Shown here: piece by piece, positions 11,729 through 21,716 of the stretch
Numbering within the stretch: the first letter of the stretch is position 1
How the letters are laid out: every line of letters begins with the position of its first letter
Assembly (NCBI RefSeq): GCF_004104355.1
Contig: NZ_RJLM01000010.1
Span: forward strand, 62,001 to 126,000
DNA from: Photobacterium chitinilyticum
GTDB lineage: Bacteria > Pseudomonadota > Gammaproteobacteria > Enterobacterales > Vibrionaceae
Direction: 5' to 3'
Length of the DNA stretch: 64,000 nt
Notes under the pieces: model-generated
Told to the model about the DNA's origin: nothing
Databases searched by the model: none
What the model saw: only the letters and a program-made list of their open reading frames with translations
Made by a program: the position numbers and the translations under genes

Positions 11729-13189
11729 ATGAGTAAACTGGATAACCCGCAATTAGCAAAAATCAGAACGATGGTGCCAGAGATGCGCCGTGTTGAGCGT
11801 ATTCACTTTGTTGGGATTGGCGGAGCTGGAATGAGCGGTATCGCCGAGGTATTGGTCAATGAGGGCTACTGTGTCAGCGGATCGGATATTGCGCCGAACG
11901 CTGTCACCGAACGCCTGGTAGAAAAAGGGGCTGAACTCTTCTTCGGTCATGCTGCCAGCAATGTCGAAGGTGCCAGTGTGGTGGTGGTTTCCACGGCGAT
12001 TGCCGCTGATAATCCTGAACTAGTCACTGCGCGGGAGCTGAGGATCCCGGTTGTTCGCCGGGCAGAGATGCTGGCCGAGCTAATGCGCTACCGTCACGGT
12101 ATTGCAATTGCCGGCACTCACGGTAAAACGACCACGACCGCACTGACCACGCAGATTTACTCTGAAGCAGGGCTCGATCCGACATTCGTCAATGGCGGCC
12201 TCGTGAAAAGTGCCGGTACCAATGCGCGCCTGGGCTGCAGCCGCTACCTAATTGCCGAAGCTGACGAAAGTGACGCGTCATTCCTGCATTTGCAGCCGAT
12301 GGTGTGTGTGGTAACAAATATTGAAGCCGACCATATGGAAACCTATGGCGGTGACTTTGAAGTGCTGAAGCAGACATTCATCGATTTCCTGCATAACTTA
12401 CCATTCTATGGCTTAGCCGTGATGTGTATCGATGATCCGGTTGTTCGTGAGCTGCTGCCAAGAATTGGCCGCCAGGTGATCACATATGGCTTTGCCGAAG
12501 ATGCTGATGTGCGTCTTGTTGACTACAATCAACAAGGCCAGCAAGGACATTTTACTATCTTGCGTCAGGGCAAGCCGGCCTTGGATATTAAGCTAAATAT
12601 TCCAGGTGAGCACAACGCGCTCAACGCGACAGCTGCTGTTGCCGTTGCGACAGAAGAAGGTGTCGAAGACGAGGCGATTATTCGTGCGCTGGCTGAATTT
12701 CAGGGAACGGGGCGACGTTTTGATCACTTAGGCGAGTTCGACTCCGGAAACGGAACAGTCATGCTGGTGGATGATTATGGCCATCATCCGAGTGAAGTGG
12801 ATGTGACAATCAAGGCTGCACGTGCCGGATGGAAGGAAAAGCGTCTGGTTATGGTGTTCCAGCCTCACCGTTATAGCCGTACCCGTGACCTATACGATGA
12901 CTTTGCGAATGTGCTGGAACAAGTTGATGTGTTGGTGATGCTGGATGTCTATGCGGCAGGCGAAGTACCAATTACCGGTGCCGATGGGCGTGCGCTTTGC
13001 CGCACCATTCGCGGACGCGGCAAGATCGATCCGATTTTTGTGCCTAACAGCAATGCGTTGCCGGCGGCATTAGCCAATATTATTCAAAATGATGATTTAG
13101 TTTTGACTCAAGGTGCGGGAGATGTTGGTAAGATTGCCCGTCAATTGGCTGAAATGAAGTTGAATATTGTAGAAATGAGCCGCGATTAA
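11729..13189 (+). CDS. murC: UDP-N-acetylmuramate:L-alanine ligase MurC
   Basis: MurC (486 aa) starts the stem peptide by adding L-alanine to UDP-MurNAc. It has the N-terminal UDP-binding motif [14 protein letters not shown] (about 27-40), the ATP loop GTHGKTTT at 129-136, and the C-terminal DDYGHHPSE and FQPHRYSR motifs. ATG 11729 is preferred over the overlapping GTG 11726; AAGAG upstream serves as ribosome-binding site. It ends the tightly packed part of the cluster, with a 259-base gap before ftsQ. In E. coli ddlB follows, but not here. Confidence 0.96.
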   Translation: MSKLDNPQLAKIRTMVPEMRRVERIHFVGIGGAGMSGIAEVLVNEGYCVSGSDIAPNAVTERLVEKGAELFFGHAASNVEGASVVVVSTAIAADNPELVTARELRIPVVRRAEMLAELMRYRHGIAIAGTHGKTTTTALTTQIYSEAGLDPTFVNGGLVKSAGTNARLGCSRYLIAEADESDASFLHLQPMVCVVTNIEADHMETYGGDFEVLKQTFIDFLHNLPFYGLAVMCIDDPVVRELLPRIGRQVITYGFAEDADVRLVDYNQQGQQGHFTILRQGKPALDIKLNIPGEHNALNATAAVAVATEEGVEDEAIIRALAEFQGTGRRFDHLGEFDSGNGTVMLVDDYGHHPSEVDVTIKAARAGWKEKRLVMVFQPHRYSRTRDLYDDFANVLEQVDVLVMLDVYAAGEVPITGADGRALCRTIRGRGKIDPIFVPNSNALPAALANIIQNDDLVLTQGAGDVGKIARQLAEMKLNIVEMSRD

Positions 13190-13316
13190 CCTATTTATCG
13201 ACTGTTAGAAGCGAAATGGTACATTTATTGCATTATTTTTAAGCGGCAAAGTGCATGTGATATAACCATTTATTAGGTTTTGATCTCAGGATATGAAAGG
13301 AAATCTTCAACAATAG

Positions 13317-13345
13317 TTGGAGAGCAACGGGTTGGTCGGTATAAT
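13317..13345 (+). promoter_or_regulatory. Strong sigma70 promoter for ftsQAZ
   Basis: TTGGAG at 13317-13322 is followed by a 17-base spacer and a perfect TATAAT at 13340-13345. It lies in the 259-base gap between murC and ftsQ, about 100 bases before the ftsQ start, and would allow ftsQ, ftsA and ftsZ to be expressed independently of the upstream mur genes. Confidence 0.7.
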
Positions 13346-13448
13346 CGATCAACTTTGCGTATTCCTACCTGACTTTTCCAAACGTCAGATATCCTCTTGG
13401 TGATTTTGGGGCGATATAAGACGATTGAGGTAAGGGCACAAACGATAT

Positions 13449-14204
13449 ATGGCTGATGCAGTCTTGAAAATAGTCCCCCTGCCTCCCTCGGCGACAGTTA
13501 CACACTGGGGAGGGGCTGCGTTTTTTCTTTTTGTTATTGGTTTTATCGCCTGGCTTTTTAGTGCAGGGATAAATTGGATGACAGACGCCAACCGGCTGCC
13601 GCTATCGCAGCTGGTTATCCAGGGAAAGTTGGAGTACCTGAGTGCTGACGATGTTCGTCAGGGGATCTTACAGTTGGATCATCTGGGGAGCTTTATGACC
13701 CAGGATGTTGACAAGATCCAGCTGGCCTTGGAAGCATTGCCTTGGATTTCAAGAGCGTCGGTACGAAAACAGTGGCCAGATTCAATCAAAGTTTTTTTGG
13801 TTGAACACCAGCCAGCGGCAATCTGGAACCAACAACACCTGGTGAATACCGAAGGTGCGGTGTTCAGGGCGCCGGCAGAGCAGGTAAAAGAGAAAAGGTT
13901 GGCCGAATTAACGGGGCCGGAAGGTAGCAGCCGGGAAGTGCTGGCTGCGTTGCATGAGATGCAACCAATATTACAGCTCGCGGGGTTCGAGATTGCCACT
14001 TTGGCATTAAATGAACGCCGAGCCTGGCGAGCATGGTTAACAAATGGAGTTCGACTCGAGCTGGGTCGAGAAGCCCGAATGGAACGCCTTGAGCGTTTTA
14101 TCGGACTGTATCCTGAATTAGAGCAGCAAGGAAAAGCCATTGAGTACGTAGACTTGCGCTACGACACCGGGGCTGCTGTGGGTTGGAAAGTGGTTCCAGA
14201 ATAA
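13449..14204 (+). CDS. ftsQ: Cell division protein FtsQ
   Basis: FtsQ (251 aa) is a bitopic inner-membrane divisome protein that recruits FtsL and FtsB. It has a cytoplasmic N terminus, one transmembrane helix near residues 22-40 (FFLFVIGFIAWLFSAG), a periplasmic POTRA domain (starting near LSQLVIQGKLEYLSADD), and the beta domain ending with YVDLRYDTGAAVGWK, the segment that contacts FtsB in the family. No strong Shine-Dalgarno sequence is visible. It follows the promoter at 13317-13345 and precedes ftsA by 67 bases. Confidence 0.94.
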   Translation: MADAVLKIVPLPPSATVTHWGGAAFFLFVIGFIAWLFSAGINWMTDANRLPLSQLVIQGKLEYLSADDVRQGILQLDHLGSFMTQDVDKIQLALEALPWISRASVRKQWPDSIKVFLVEHQPAAIWNQQHLVNTEGAVFRAPAEQVKEKRLAELTGPEGSSREVLAALHEMQPILQLAGFEIATLALNERRAWRAWLTNGVRLELGREARMERLERFIGLYPELEQQGKAIEYVDLRYDTGAAVGWKVVPE

Positions 14205-14271
14205 TACTGCCAGAAGCAAGCTCTGAGTGTTCAGAATTGTTTGGTGAGTATAACTATAAGAGCGTGCGCTA

Positions 14272-15528
14272 ATGACGAAGGCGGCAGATAAAAAACTCAT
14301 AGTGGGCCTGGATATCGGCACCTCCAAAGTGAGTGCTTTGGTTGGGGAAGTGTTGCCTGATGGCAATGTAAATGTCATTGGTGTTGGCAGCAGTCCGTCA
14401 CGGGGAATGGACAAGGGCGGGGTCAATGATCTTGAATCCGTCGTCAAGTCAGTTCAGCGTGCAGTCGATCAGGCTGAGCTGATGGCAGATTGCCAGATTT
14501 CCTCTGTGTTTTTGTCGTTATCCGGCAAACATATACGTTGCCAGACAGAAAAAGGCATGGTGCCTATTTCTGACAAAGAGGTAACGCAGGATGACGTTGA
14601 TAATGTTATTCATACAGCGAAATCGGTAAAAATTAGCGATGAACACCGAACTTTACATGTAATTCCTCAGGAATTTGCTATTGATTATCAGGAGGGAATA
14701 AAAAACCCTGTTGGTTTATCTGGAGTTCGGATGGAAGCCAGTGTTCACTTGATCACCTGTCACAATGATATGGCTCGTAATATCGTGAAGGCGGTCGAAC
14801 GTTGCGGATTGAAAGTTGATCAGCTGATCTTTTCTGGTTTGGCTGCTAGCCATGCAGTGCTGACTGCCGATGAACGCGAACTGGGTGTTTGTGTGGTCGA
14901 TATCGGCGGCGGGACGATGGATTTGGCGGTTTGGACTGGCGGAGCACTGCGGCATGCCGAAGTGATTCCGTATGCCGGCAACGTGGTAACCAGTGATATC
15001 GCCTATGCATTTGGCACACCACCTGGTGATGCTGAAGAAATCAAAGTTAAATTCGGCTGTGCGCTGAGTGAGCTGGTGAGCAAAGATGCGAAGGTCGATG
15101 TACCGAGTGTCGGTGGTCGTCCATCACGTAGCCTGCAGAGCCAGACGTTGGCAGAAGTGATAGAACCCCGTTACAGCGAGTTATTGGGGCTGGTTAATCA
15201 GAAGCTGCTGGAAATACAAGAACAACTGCGAGATGCGGGGGTTAAGCATCATTTAGCGGCTGGTATCGTCCTCACAGGCGGTGCAGCACAGATGGAAGGC
15301 CTGATTGAATGTGCCGAGCGAGTATTTCGCAACCAGGTACGGATTGGGCAACCGTTAGAGCTAAGTGGACTGACTGATTATGTTCAGGCTCCGCACTATG
15401 CAACTGCAGTAGGTTTACTGCATTATGGAAAGGACAGTCAGACATTTGATGATAGTGAACTGGAGCCGAAGCGTTCGGTAACCGGGATCTTCACTAAAAT
15501 CAGTAGCTGGCTAAGAAAAGAATTTTAA
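14272..15528 (+). CDS. ftsA: Cell division protein FtsA
   Basis: FtsA (418 aa) is the actin-like protein that anchors FtsZ filaments to the cytoplasmic membrane and signals to the late divisome. The nucleotide-binding motifs GLDIGTSKVSALVGE (near 12) and VVDIGGGTMDLAVW (near 209) are present, as is the C-terminal amphipathic membrane-targeting helix GIFTKISSWLRKEF. The length is normal. It is followed by ftsZ after 34 bases that include a GGAGAG ribosome-binding site. Confidence 0.97.
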   Translation: MTKAADKKLIVGLDIGTSKVSALVGEVLPDGNVNVIGVGSSPSRGMDKGGVNDLESVVKSVQRAVDQAELMADCQISSVFLSLSGKHIRCQTEKGMVPISDKEVTQDDVDNVIHTAKSVKISDEHRTLHVIPQEFAIDYQEGIKNPVGLSGVRMEASVHLITCHNDMARNIVKAVERCGLKVDQLIFSGLAASHAVLTADERELGVCVVDIGGGTMDLAVWTGGALRHAEVIPYAGNVVTSDIAYAFGTPPGDAEEIKVKFGCALSELVSKDAKVDVPSVGGRPSRSLQSQTLAEVIEPRYSELLGLVNQKLLEIQEQLRDAGVKHHLAAGIVLTGGAAQMEGLIECAERVFRNQVRIGQPLELSGLTDYVQAPHYATAVGLLHYGKDSQTFDDSELEPKRSVTGIFTKISSWLRKEF

Positions 15529-15562
15529 AACCTGATGCGAACAGGATAAACGGAGAGAACAA

Positions 15563-16756
15563 ATGTTTGAACCGATGATGGAAATGTCTGATGAAGCTGT
15601 AATTAAGGTCATTGGCGTTGGCGGCGGCGGCGGTAATGCTGTCGATCACATGGTACGTGAGTCGATTGAAGGGGTTGAGTTCATTAGTGTAAACACCGAT
15701 GCTCAAGCGCTTCGAAAAAGCAATGTAAGTACAGTGATCCAGATCGGTGGTGATATCACCAAAGGTTTGGGTGCGGGTGCGAACCCTCAGGTGGGACGTG
15801 ACTCGGCACTGGAAGATCGTGAGGCGATTAAGACGGAACTGCAAGGTTCTGACATGATCTTTATCGCCGCAGGTATGGGGGGCGGTACCGGTACTGGTGC
15901 AGCACCAATCATTGCTGAAGTTGCCAAAGAGCTGGGCATTCTTACTGTTGCTGTGGTTACCAAACCATTTAGCTTTGAAGGTAAGAAGCGTATGGCGTTT
16001 GCTGAGCAGGGTATCGAAGAGCTGTCTAAGCACGTCGATTCTCTTATCACTATTCCAAACGAAAAACTGCTGAAAGTTCTTGGCCGTGGTATTACATTGC
16101 TGGATGCATTTGCCAAGGCAAATGATGTTCTGAAAAATGCAGTACAGGGCATTGCGGAATTGATCACCCGTCCGGGTATGATTAACGTCGACTTTGCTGA
16201 CGTTCGTACAGTGATGTCTGAAATGGGTCATGCCATGATGGGCAGCGGTGTTGCAACCGGTGACGATCGTGCTGAAGAAGCTGCAGAAATGGCGATATCT
16301 AGTCCATTGTTGGAAGATATCGACCTCGCTGGAGCGCGTGGTGTGTTGGTTAACATCACTGCTGGCTTAGACATGCGTCTTGATGAGTTTGAAACTGTGG
16401 GTAACACAGTGAAGGCCTTCGCATCAGACAATGCCACCGTGGTTATCGGCACGTCTCTGGATCCTGAGATGACTGATGAGCTGCGTGTAACGGTTGTTGC
16501 AACAGGTATTGGCAAAGAAAGCAAGCCGGACATTACTCTGGTTACTACGTCGAAGCCGGTTCAGGCGGTAGCACAGGAAAAAACTGCAGCAGCGCCAGCA
16601 GTTGAAGAGTCTAAGCCCGCGCCGTTGAGCCAGCAGGCACCAGCTGCTGAAACAAATGTGCAACAGGGTTCATCTTCCGCAGCTGCGAAGTCGAAGCCTC
16701 AGGCTGACCATGACTACCTTGATATTCCAGCATTTTTACGTAAACAGGCTGACTAA
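15563..16756 (+). CDS. ftsZ: Cell division GTPase FtsZ
   Basis: FtsZ (397 aa) is the tubulin homologue that forms the Z ring. The tubulin signature GGGTGTG is at 106-112, with NTDAQAL near 44 and the T7-loop segment [11 protein letters not shown] near 207. A low-complexity alanine/proline/serine linker (about 330-380) leads to the conserved C-terminal peptide [12 protein letters not shown] that binds FtsA and ZipA. GGAGAG upstream of ATG 15563 is a good ribosome-binding site. Confidence 0.98.
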   Translation: MFEPMMEMSDEAVIKVIGVGGGGGNAVDHMVRESIEGVEFISVNTDAQALRKSNVSTVIQIGGDITKGLGAGANPQVGRDSALEDREAIKTELQGSDMIFIAAGMGGGTGTGAAPIIAEVAKELGILTVAVVTKPFSFEGKKRMAFAEQGIEELSKHVDSLITIPNEKLLKVLGRGITLLDAFAKANDVLKNAVQGIAELITRPGMINVDFADVRTVMSEMGHAMMGSGVATGDDRAEEAAEMAISSPLLEDIDLAGARGVLVNITAGLDMRLDEFETVGNTVKAFASDNATVVIGTSLDPEMTDELRVTVVATGIGKESKPDITLVTTSKPVQAVAQEKTAAAPAVEESKPAPLSQQAPAAETNVQQGSSSAAAKSKPQADHDYLDIPAFLRKQAD

Positions 16757-16774
16757 CTGACGTAAATTGTTTGG

Positions 16775-16836
16775 GTTACCGCTCAATAAGTGGTAACATA
16801 TTTGCCCAATTATCGTGCAATTGCACGGTAATGGGC
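16775..16836 (+). repeat. Two consecutive stem-loops between ftsZ and lpxC
   Basis: The first is GTTACCGCT at 16775-16783 with AGTGGTAAC at 16789-16797 (one G-U type mismatch). The second is a longer imperfect stem, 16804-16820 with 16821-16836, centred on TGCAATTGCA. Neither is followed by a T tract, so they look like RNA processing or stabilising structures, or a regulator site, rather than terminators. They sit in the 115-base ftsZ-lpxC gap. Confidence 0.5.
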
Positions 16837-16871
16837 CGATGTATTGGCTAAATAAAAGTTGAGAAGAGCAG

Positions 16872-17789
16872 ATGATCAGACAACGTACCCTGAAAAGCAT
16901 AGTGCAAACGACCGGAGTGGGACTTCACTCTGGACGTAAAGTCACGCTTATTCTGCGTCCTGCTGCCGCAAACACTGGCGTGATCTATCGTCGTACAGAT
17001 TTGAATCCACCTGTGGATTTCCCTGCTAATGCAGATTCTGTGCGTGATACCATGCTGTGTACCGCCCTTGTCAATGAGGACGGTGTGCGTATCTCAACGG
17101 TTGAACATCTAAACGCAGCTTTGGCAGGAATGGGAATCGATAATGTAATTGTCGAGGTTGATGCTCCAGAAATTCCGATTATGGATGGTAGCGCAAGCCC
17201 GTTTATTTACCTGCTGCAGTCTGCCGGTATTGATACTCTGAACACACCCAAGCGTTTCTTACGTATCAAGAAAACTGTTCGCGTCGAAGATGGCGACAAA
17301 TGGGCTGAACTACGTCCGTATAACGGATTCCGCCTAGATTTCGCTATCGATTTTAATCACCCGGCGATTGAATCAGAGCAACAGCGTTTAGTATTGGACT
17401 TCTCGAGCCAGTCATTTGTAAAAGACATCAGCCGCGCCCGTACGTTTGGTTTTATGCGCGATATCGAGTACCTACAGTCACAGAATCTGTGTCTGGGTGG
17501 TAGCTTTGATAACGCCATTGTTTTGGATGATTACCGCATCTTGAATGATGAAGGCCTACGTTTTGATAACGAGTTGGTGACGCACAAGGTACTGGATGCG
17601 ATTGGCGACCTGTATATGTGTGGCCATAATATTATCGGTGAAATGTGTGCCTATAAATCTGGCCACGCCATGAACAACAAGGTACTGCGTGCAGTCTTGG
17701 CCGATCAGGAAGCCTTTGAGTGGTCAACCTTCGAGGAAGAGCACGAAGTGCCGGTTACTTTTGCCCAGCCAGGTATGGTATTAGCTTAA
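16872..17789 (+). CDS. lpxC: UDP-3-O-acyl-N-acetylglucosamine deacetylase LpxC
   Basis: LpxC (305 aa) is the zinc-dependent deacetylase that catalyses the committed step of lipid A synthesis in the cytoplasm. The [10 protein letters not shown] segment gives Glu78 and zinc ligand His79. [10 protein letters not shown] (near 237-246) supplies the second histidine and the aspartate ligand, and KSGHAMNNK supplies the general-acid histidine near 265. The length matches E. coli. GAGAAGAG upstream is the ribosome-binding site. It is the last gene of the dcw cluster and is followed by a strong terminator. Confidence 0.97.
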   Translation: MIRQRTLKSIVQTTGVGLHSGRKVTLILRPAAANTGVIYRRTDLNPPVDFPANADSVRDTMLCTALVNEDGVRISTVEHLNAALAGMGIDNVIVEVDAPEIPIMDGSASPFIYLLQSAGIDTLNTPKRFLRIKKTVRVEDGDKWAELRPYNGFRLDFAIDFNHPAIESEQQRLVLDFSSQSFVKDISRARTFGFMRDIEYLQSQNLCLGGSFDNAIVLDDYRILNDEGLRFDNELVTHKVLDAIGDLYMCGHNIIGEMCAYKSGHAMNNKVLRAVLADQEAFEWSTFEEEHEVPVTFAQPGMVLA

Positions 17790-17805
17790 GCACCGATGCA
17801 GAATT

Positions 17806-17836
17806 AAAAAACGCCGGACTCTGTCCGGCGTTTTTG
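17806..17836 (+). terminator. Terminator of the dcw cluster after lpxC
   Basis: ACGCCGGAC at 17811-17819 pairs with GTCCGGCGT at 17823-17831, flanked by an A tract and a TTTTT run. It is a textbook intrinsic terminator and could also act for dciA arriving on the minus strand. Confidence 0.9.
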
Positions 17837-17891
17837 TTTTTATTGAAGGTGACCTCGAAGCCTTGTTGTGTCTCTTAATGCCTTAATCCCA

Positions 17892-18353
17892 TCATACTTC
17901 ATGTTTTCTCGCGGCTAACGCCGCTAATCGCTCTAGCTTCTTTTTCACTTTGTCGGGGGCATTTTTTGCTGTGGTCAGCAAATATTGAGCTGCCAGCGGA
18001 GATATTGGCTTTTGCACGATATCTGGCGTCTTATCCTCTTGCTTCCTCTCAACAGCCGCCAGTGCCGGGTTGACCTTTACCTCGATATTTGTCAGTTGAG
18101 GCAACAGTTTTTCCCTTAACTTTCGGATCAGGTTGTTACGTTCGTAGTTAAGCCGCATTGACCAGGCCGCGGATGCTGTTTCAATGATCAACGTTCCCTG
18201 GCGATAGTTGCTCACGCGACAGTAATCTGAACAGTCAAGGTGCTGTTTTACGGCTTTGTTGAGCTTGCTGAGTGCAATAGCACGCTGCTGGATATTACCT
18301 AGTTGACTGTCATCGAGCAGGCTCGCAGTTGTTTGGGGGCGATGATCACGCAT
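17892..18353 (-). CDS. dciA: DUF721 protein, DciA-type replicative helicase operator
   Basis: The protein (153 aa) has the DUF721 N-terminal domain (LNKAVKQHLDCSDYCRVSNYRQGTL onward, including the core ASAAWSMRLNYERNNLIRKLRE, about 30-100) and a lysine-rich C-terminal tail. DciA proteins interact with the replicative helicase DnaB and help load it in bacteria that lack the phage-derived DnaC; this has been studied in Vibrio cholerae. The location convergent with lpxC and divergent from secA fits Vibrionaceae. Function is assigned from the family and context. Confidence 0.8.
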   Translation of the reverse strand: MRDHRPQTTASLLDDSQLGNIQQRAIALSKLNKAVKQHLDCSDYCRVSNYRQGTLIIETASAAWSMRLNYERNNLIRKLREKLLPQLTNIEVKVNPALAAVERKQEDKTPDIVQKPISPLAAQYLLTTAKNAPDKVKKKLERLAALAARKHEV

Positions 18354-18834
18354 GAAACATGTCCTAATTAGGGCTAAGTTCTAATTTTTCGAATATGGAA
18401 AGCAAGTCGCCTGCTTTTATCATAGGCGACCTCGTTAATATGTCATATTATACCAAGTCTATAGAATGCAGGTTAATATTAGCTGTTTTCTATAACAGTG
18501 GCAGATATGCCTGGCCGCGAGGGAGCGATTGTTGGTAAAACACAGCCCCTGAGCAAAACACTGGTATTGTTTTCATCTAGCCCTTGAAATTAACCAAAAG
18601 GGCCACAATATCATTTATAACCATTGTTTTTCGTGTCGGCTTCTGTTGTCACATTTGTGGCGGATTCAGACGGGACAGGGATGATAATACCAAACCGAAT
18701 TATTATCTGACTTATCAGAGATCCTGAAAAGGCTCAGATAATTGTTCAGTTAGGTATACTCCCGGTTATGAAACCCAGATTAAGCGATTCAGCCAGTACT
18801 GAAGCTGAAATAACAAAGAGAAAACGGCAACGCC
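18354..18834 (+). other. Intergenic region between dciA and secA
   Basis: This 481-base stretch holds divergent promoters for dciA and secA and a short inverted-repeat element at 18687-18757. No SecM-like secretion monitor is encoded. The only notable small frame is a 33-codon ATG frame at 18768-18869 that overlaps the secA start in another frame. An ATACCAA motif also occurs near 18449. Confidence 0.5.
18687..18757. repeat. MITE-like 71-base inverted repeat upstream of secA
   Basis: The left end, starting ATACCAAACCGAATTATTAT, and the reverse complement of the right end (starting ATACCTAACTGAACAATTAT) agree at about 20 of 24 positions, continuing into TCTGA. The ends resemble those of the longer element at 31391-31657 before aceE. 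There is no coding capacity. It ends 77 bases before the secA start codon. Confidence 0.6.
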
Positions 18835-21561
18835 ATGTTATCAAAACTACTGACCAAAGTTATCGGTAGCCGTAACGACCGCACTCTGCGTCGTTTGCGT
18901 AAAATTGTTGATCAAATCAACAAGCTAGAACCACAATTTGAAAGCCTGCAAGACGAAGAGCTGAAAGCCAAAACGGCTGAGTTCCGTGAGCGTTTGGAGC
19001 AAGGTGAAAACCTCGACCAGCTGCTGCCCGAAGCCTTTGCAACTGTGCGAGAAGCTTCGAGCCGTGTATTCGGTATGCGTCATTTCGATGTCCAGCTAAT
19101 CGGTGGCATGGTGCTAAATGACTGCCAGATTGCCGAGATGCGTACTGGTGAGGGTAAAACCCTGACGGCAACATTACCCGCTTACCTGAATGCCCTGACA
19201 GGCAAAGGCGTTCACATCGTTACGGTGAACGACTACCTTGCAGCACGTGATGCGGAAACAAACCGCGCCCTGTTTGAATTCTTAGGTATGACTGTCGGCG
19301 TCAATGTACCGAACATGCCACCGCAAGCAAAGAAAGAAGCCTATTCGGCTGATATCCTTTACGGTACCAACAACGAGTTTGGTTTTGACTATCTGCGCGA
19401 TAACATGGCGTTCCGTCCGGAAGACCGTGTGCAGCGTGAGCGCTTCTTCGCGGTAGTCGATGAGGTGGATTCCATCCTTATCGATGAAGCCCGTACGCCG
19501 TTGATTATTTCTGGTCCGGCAGAAGATAGCTCTGAGCTTTACACTAAGATTAATCTGTTGATCCCACAGCTTGCCAAACAAGATCAAGAAGATAGTGAAG
19601 AGTACCGTGGCGAAGGCCACTACACGGTTGACGAAAAATCAAAACAAGCCCACCTGACCGAAAATGGTCAGGAGTTTGTTGAAGATTTATTGAAACAGAA
19701 CGACATGATGGCTGAGGATGATACGCTATATTCTCCAGCTAATATCAGCCTGTTGCATCATGTGAACGCAGCATTGCGTGCCCATGTGTTGTTTGAGCGT
19801 GATGTTGATTACATCGTCAAAAATGACGAAGTCATCATCGTTGATGAACATACTGGCCGTACTATGCCGGGACGTCGCTGGTCTGAAGGTCTTCACCAGG
19901 CGGTTGAAGCCAAAGAAGGCGTTAAGATCCAGAATGAAAACCAGACGCTGGCATCAATCACGTTCCAGAATTACTTCCGTCTGTACAGCAAACTATCAGG
20001 CATGACAGGTACAGCTGATACTGAAGCCTTTGAATTCCAGTCTATCTATGGTTTGGAAACTGTCGTGCTACCGACTAACAAGCCTATGATCCGCGATGAT
20101 ATGGGCGACTTGGTGTACATGACCGAGCTTGAGAAGTTTACCGCTATCAGTGAAGACATCAAAGAGCGTGTAGCAAAAGGCCAGCCTGTGCTGGTTGGTA
20201 CTGTCTCGATTGAGAAATCAGAGCTCCTGTCCAATGCGCTGAAGAAACAAGGCATCAAGCACCAGGTTCTGAATGCGAAGTTCCATGAAAAAGAAGCCGA
20301 TATTGTGGCCGAGGCAGGTCAGTCTGGTTCAGTGACTATTGCAACCAACATGGCTGGCCGTGGTACCGATATCGTGCTGGGTGGATCTTGGCAGAGTGAT
20401 ATAGCCAAGCTTGACAAGCCTACAGACGATCAAGTTGCGGCTATTAAAGCGAAGTGGAAAGACAGCCATGACGCGGTATTAGCGGCTGGCGGTTTGCATA
20501 TTATCGGCACCGAGCGTCATGAATCCCGTCGTATTGATAACCAGCTACGCGGCCGTTCTGGTCGTCAGGGGGATCCGGGTTCTTCTCGCTTCTATCTGTC
20601 GATGGAAGATGGACTGATGCGTATTTTTGCTTCTGATCGTGTATCGAACATGATGAAGAAGCTGGGAATGGAAGAAGGCGAAGCGATTGAGCACCCATGG
20701 GTGACCAAGGCGATTGAAAATGCCCAGCGCAAAGTCGAAGGCCGTAACTTCGATATTCGTAAGCAGCTGCTTGAGTTTGATGACGTTGCCAACGATCAAC
20801 GTAAGGTTGTCTATGAGTTGCGTGACGAGCTGATGAATGCCGAAGACATCAGCGAGATGATCGAACAGAACCGTGAAGATGTGATTCTGACTGTTATTGA
20901 CGGTCATATTCCGCCACAGTCTTTGGAAGAAATGTGGGATGTTCCGGGGCTTGAAGAGCGTCTGAAAACAGACTTTGATATGGTGCTGCCTATTCAGGAA
21001 TGGCTAGACAGCGAAGATAAGCTTTACGAAGAAGCACTGCGTGAGCGCATTGTCGAGAAAGCAGTTGAAATTTACCGTGAGAAAGAAGAAGTCGTGGGTG
21101 CTGCGGTACTGCGTAACTTCGAGAAGACGGTAATGCTACAGAACCTTGATACGCTGTGGAAAGAGCATTTGGCGGCGATGGATCACCTGCGTCAGGGTAT
21201 TCATTTGCGAGGTTATGCCCAGAAGAACCCGAAACAGGAATACAAGCGAGAGTCGTTTGAATTGTTCGAGGGTATGCTGGAAAGCCTAAAGTCTGATGTG
21301 ATTATGATCCTTAGCAAGGTTCGTGTTCAGCAGCAGGAAGAAGTTGAGCGCCTGGAAGAAGAGCGCCGTCGTCAGGCTGAAGAGCTGGCACGACGTCAAC
21401 AGTTCCAGCATCAGAACGCAGAAAACCAGATTGCCGATGAAAGCTCGGAAGGTGAGGAAAGTACACCTTTCCAGCGTGAAGATCGTAAAGTTGGCCGAAA
21501 CGAGCCTTGCCCATGTGGCTCCGGCAAAAAATACAAACAGTGTCACGGAAAGATCAACTAA
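18835..21561 (+). CDS. secA: Preprotein translocase ATPase SecA
   Basis: SecA (908 aa) is the ATPase motor that drives unfolded preproteins through SecYEG. The Walker A sequence GEGKT is at 105-109, and the DEAD-type Walker B region [16 protein letters not shown] is near 207. The second nucleotide-binding domain has [31 protein letters not shown] follows near 570, and the helical scaffold region comes next. A charged linker leads to the C-terminal zinc finger [13 protein letters not shown], which binds SecB and lipids. The ribosome-binding site is AGAGAA. A terminator follows at 21591. Confidence 0.98.
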   Translation: MLSKLLTKVIGSRNDRTLRRLRKIVDQINKLEPQFESLQDEELKAKTAEFRERLEQGENLDQLLPEAFATVREASSRVFGMRHFDVQLIGGMVLNDCQIAEMRTGEGKTLTATLPAYLNALTGKGVHIVTVNDYLAARDAETNRALFEFLGMTVGVNVPNMPPQAKKEAYSADILYGTNNEFGFDYLRDNMAFRPEDRVQRERFFAVVDEVDSILIDEARTPLIISGPAEDSSELYTKINLLIPQLAKQDQEDSEEYRGEGHYTVDEKSKQAHLTENGQEFVEDLLKQNDMMAEDDTLYSPANISLLHHVNAALRAHVLFERDVDYIVKNDEVIIVDEHTGRTMPGRRWSEGLHQAVEAKEGVKIQNENQTLASITFQNYFRLYSKLSGMTGTADTEAFEFQSIYGLETVVLPTNKPMIRDDMGDLVYMTELEKFTAISEDIKERVAKGQPVLVGTVSIEKSELLSNALKKQGIKHQVLNAKFHEKEADIVAEAGQSGSVTIATNMAGRGTDIVLGGSWQSDIAKLDKPTDDQVAAIKAKWKDSHDAVLAAGGLHIIGTERHESRRIDNQLRGRSGRQGDPGSSRFYLSMEDGLMRIFASDRVSNMMKKLGMEEGEAIEHPWVTKAIENAQRKVEGRNFDIRKQLLEFDDVANDQRKVVYELRDELMNAEDISEMIEQNREDVILTVIDGHIPPQSLEEMWDVPGLEERLKTDFDMVLPIQEWLDSEDKLYEEALRERIVEKAVEIYREKEEVVGAAVLRNFEKTVMLQNLDTLWKEHLAAMDHLRQGIHLRGYAQKNPKQEYKRESFELFEGMLESLKSDVIMILSKVRVQQQEEVERLEEERRRQAEELARRQQFQHQNAENQIADESSEGEESTPFQREDRKVGRNEPCPCGSGKKYKQCHGKIN

Positions 21562-21590
21562 TTGATCCGCTGTTGAGCCGTTTGATACAG

Positions 21591-21620
21591 TAAAAAGGCC
21601 GCGTAAGCGGCCTTTTGTTT
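21591..21620 (+). terminator. Terminator after secA
   Basis: AAAAGGCCGC at 21593-21602 pairs perfectly with GCGGCCTTTT at 21607-21616 around a GTAA tetraloop, followed by further T residues. Confidence 0.9.
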
Positions 21621-21651
21621 ATTTGAGAAAAGATACGAGATGTTAGAGCAA

Positions 21652-21677
21652 AGTCGCGAGAGAATGCTCTCGTGACT
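21652..21677 (+). repeat. Stem-loop between secA and mutT
   Basis: AGTCGCGAGAG at 21652-21662 pairs with CTCTCGTGACT at 21667-21677 with one mismatch and a four-base loop. There is no T tract. The AGTCGCGAG core recurs after mutT at 22131-22139, so it may be a repeat family rather than a local regulatory structure. Confidence 0.45.
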
Positions 21678-21716
21678 TGAAACTGGCAATTCGATACGGA
21701 TAGCAGGTCATTAGTT

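Noticed and set aside
18354-18834. SecM-like arrest peptide upstream of secA
   Set aside because: No frame in the spacer has a signal peptide or an arrest-like C terminus; only a 33-codon overlapping frame exists, recorded as a finding.
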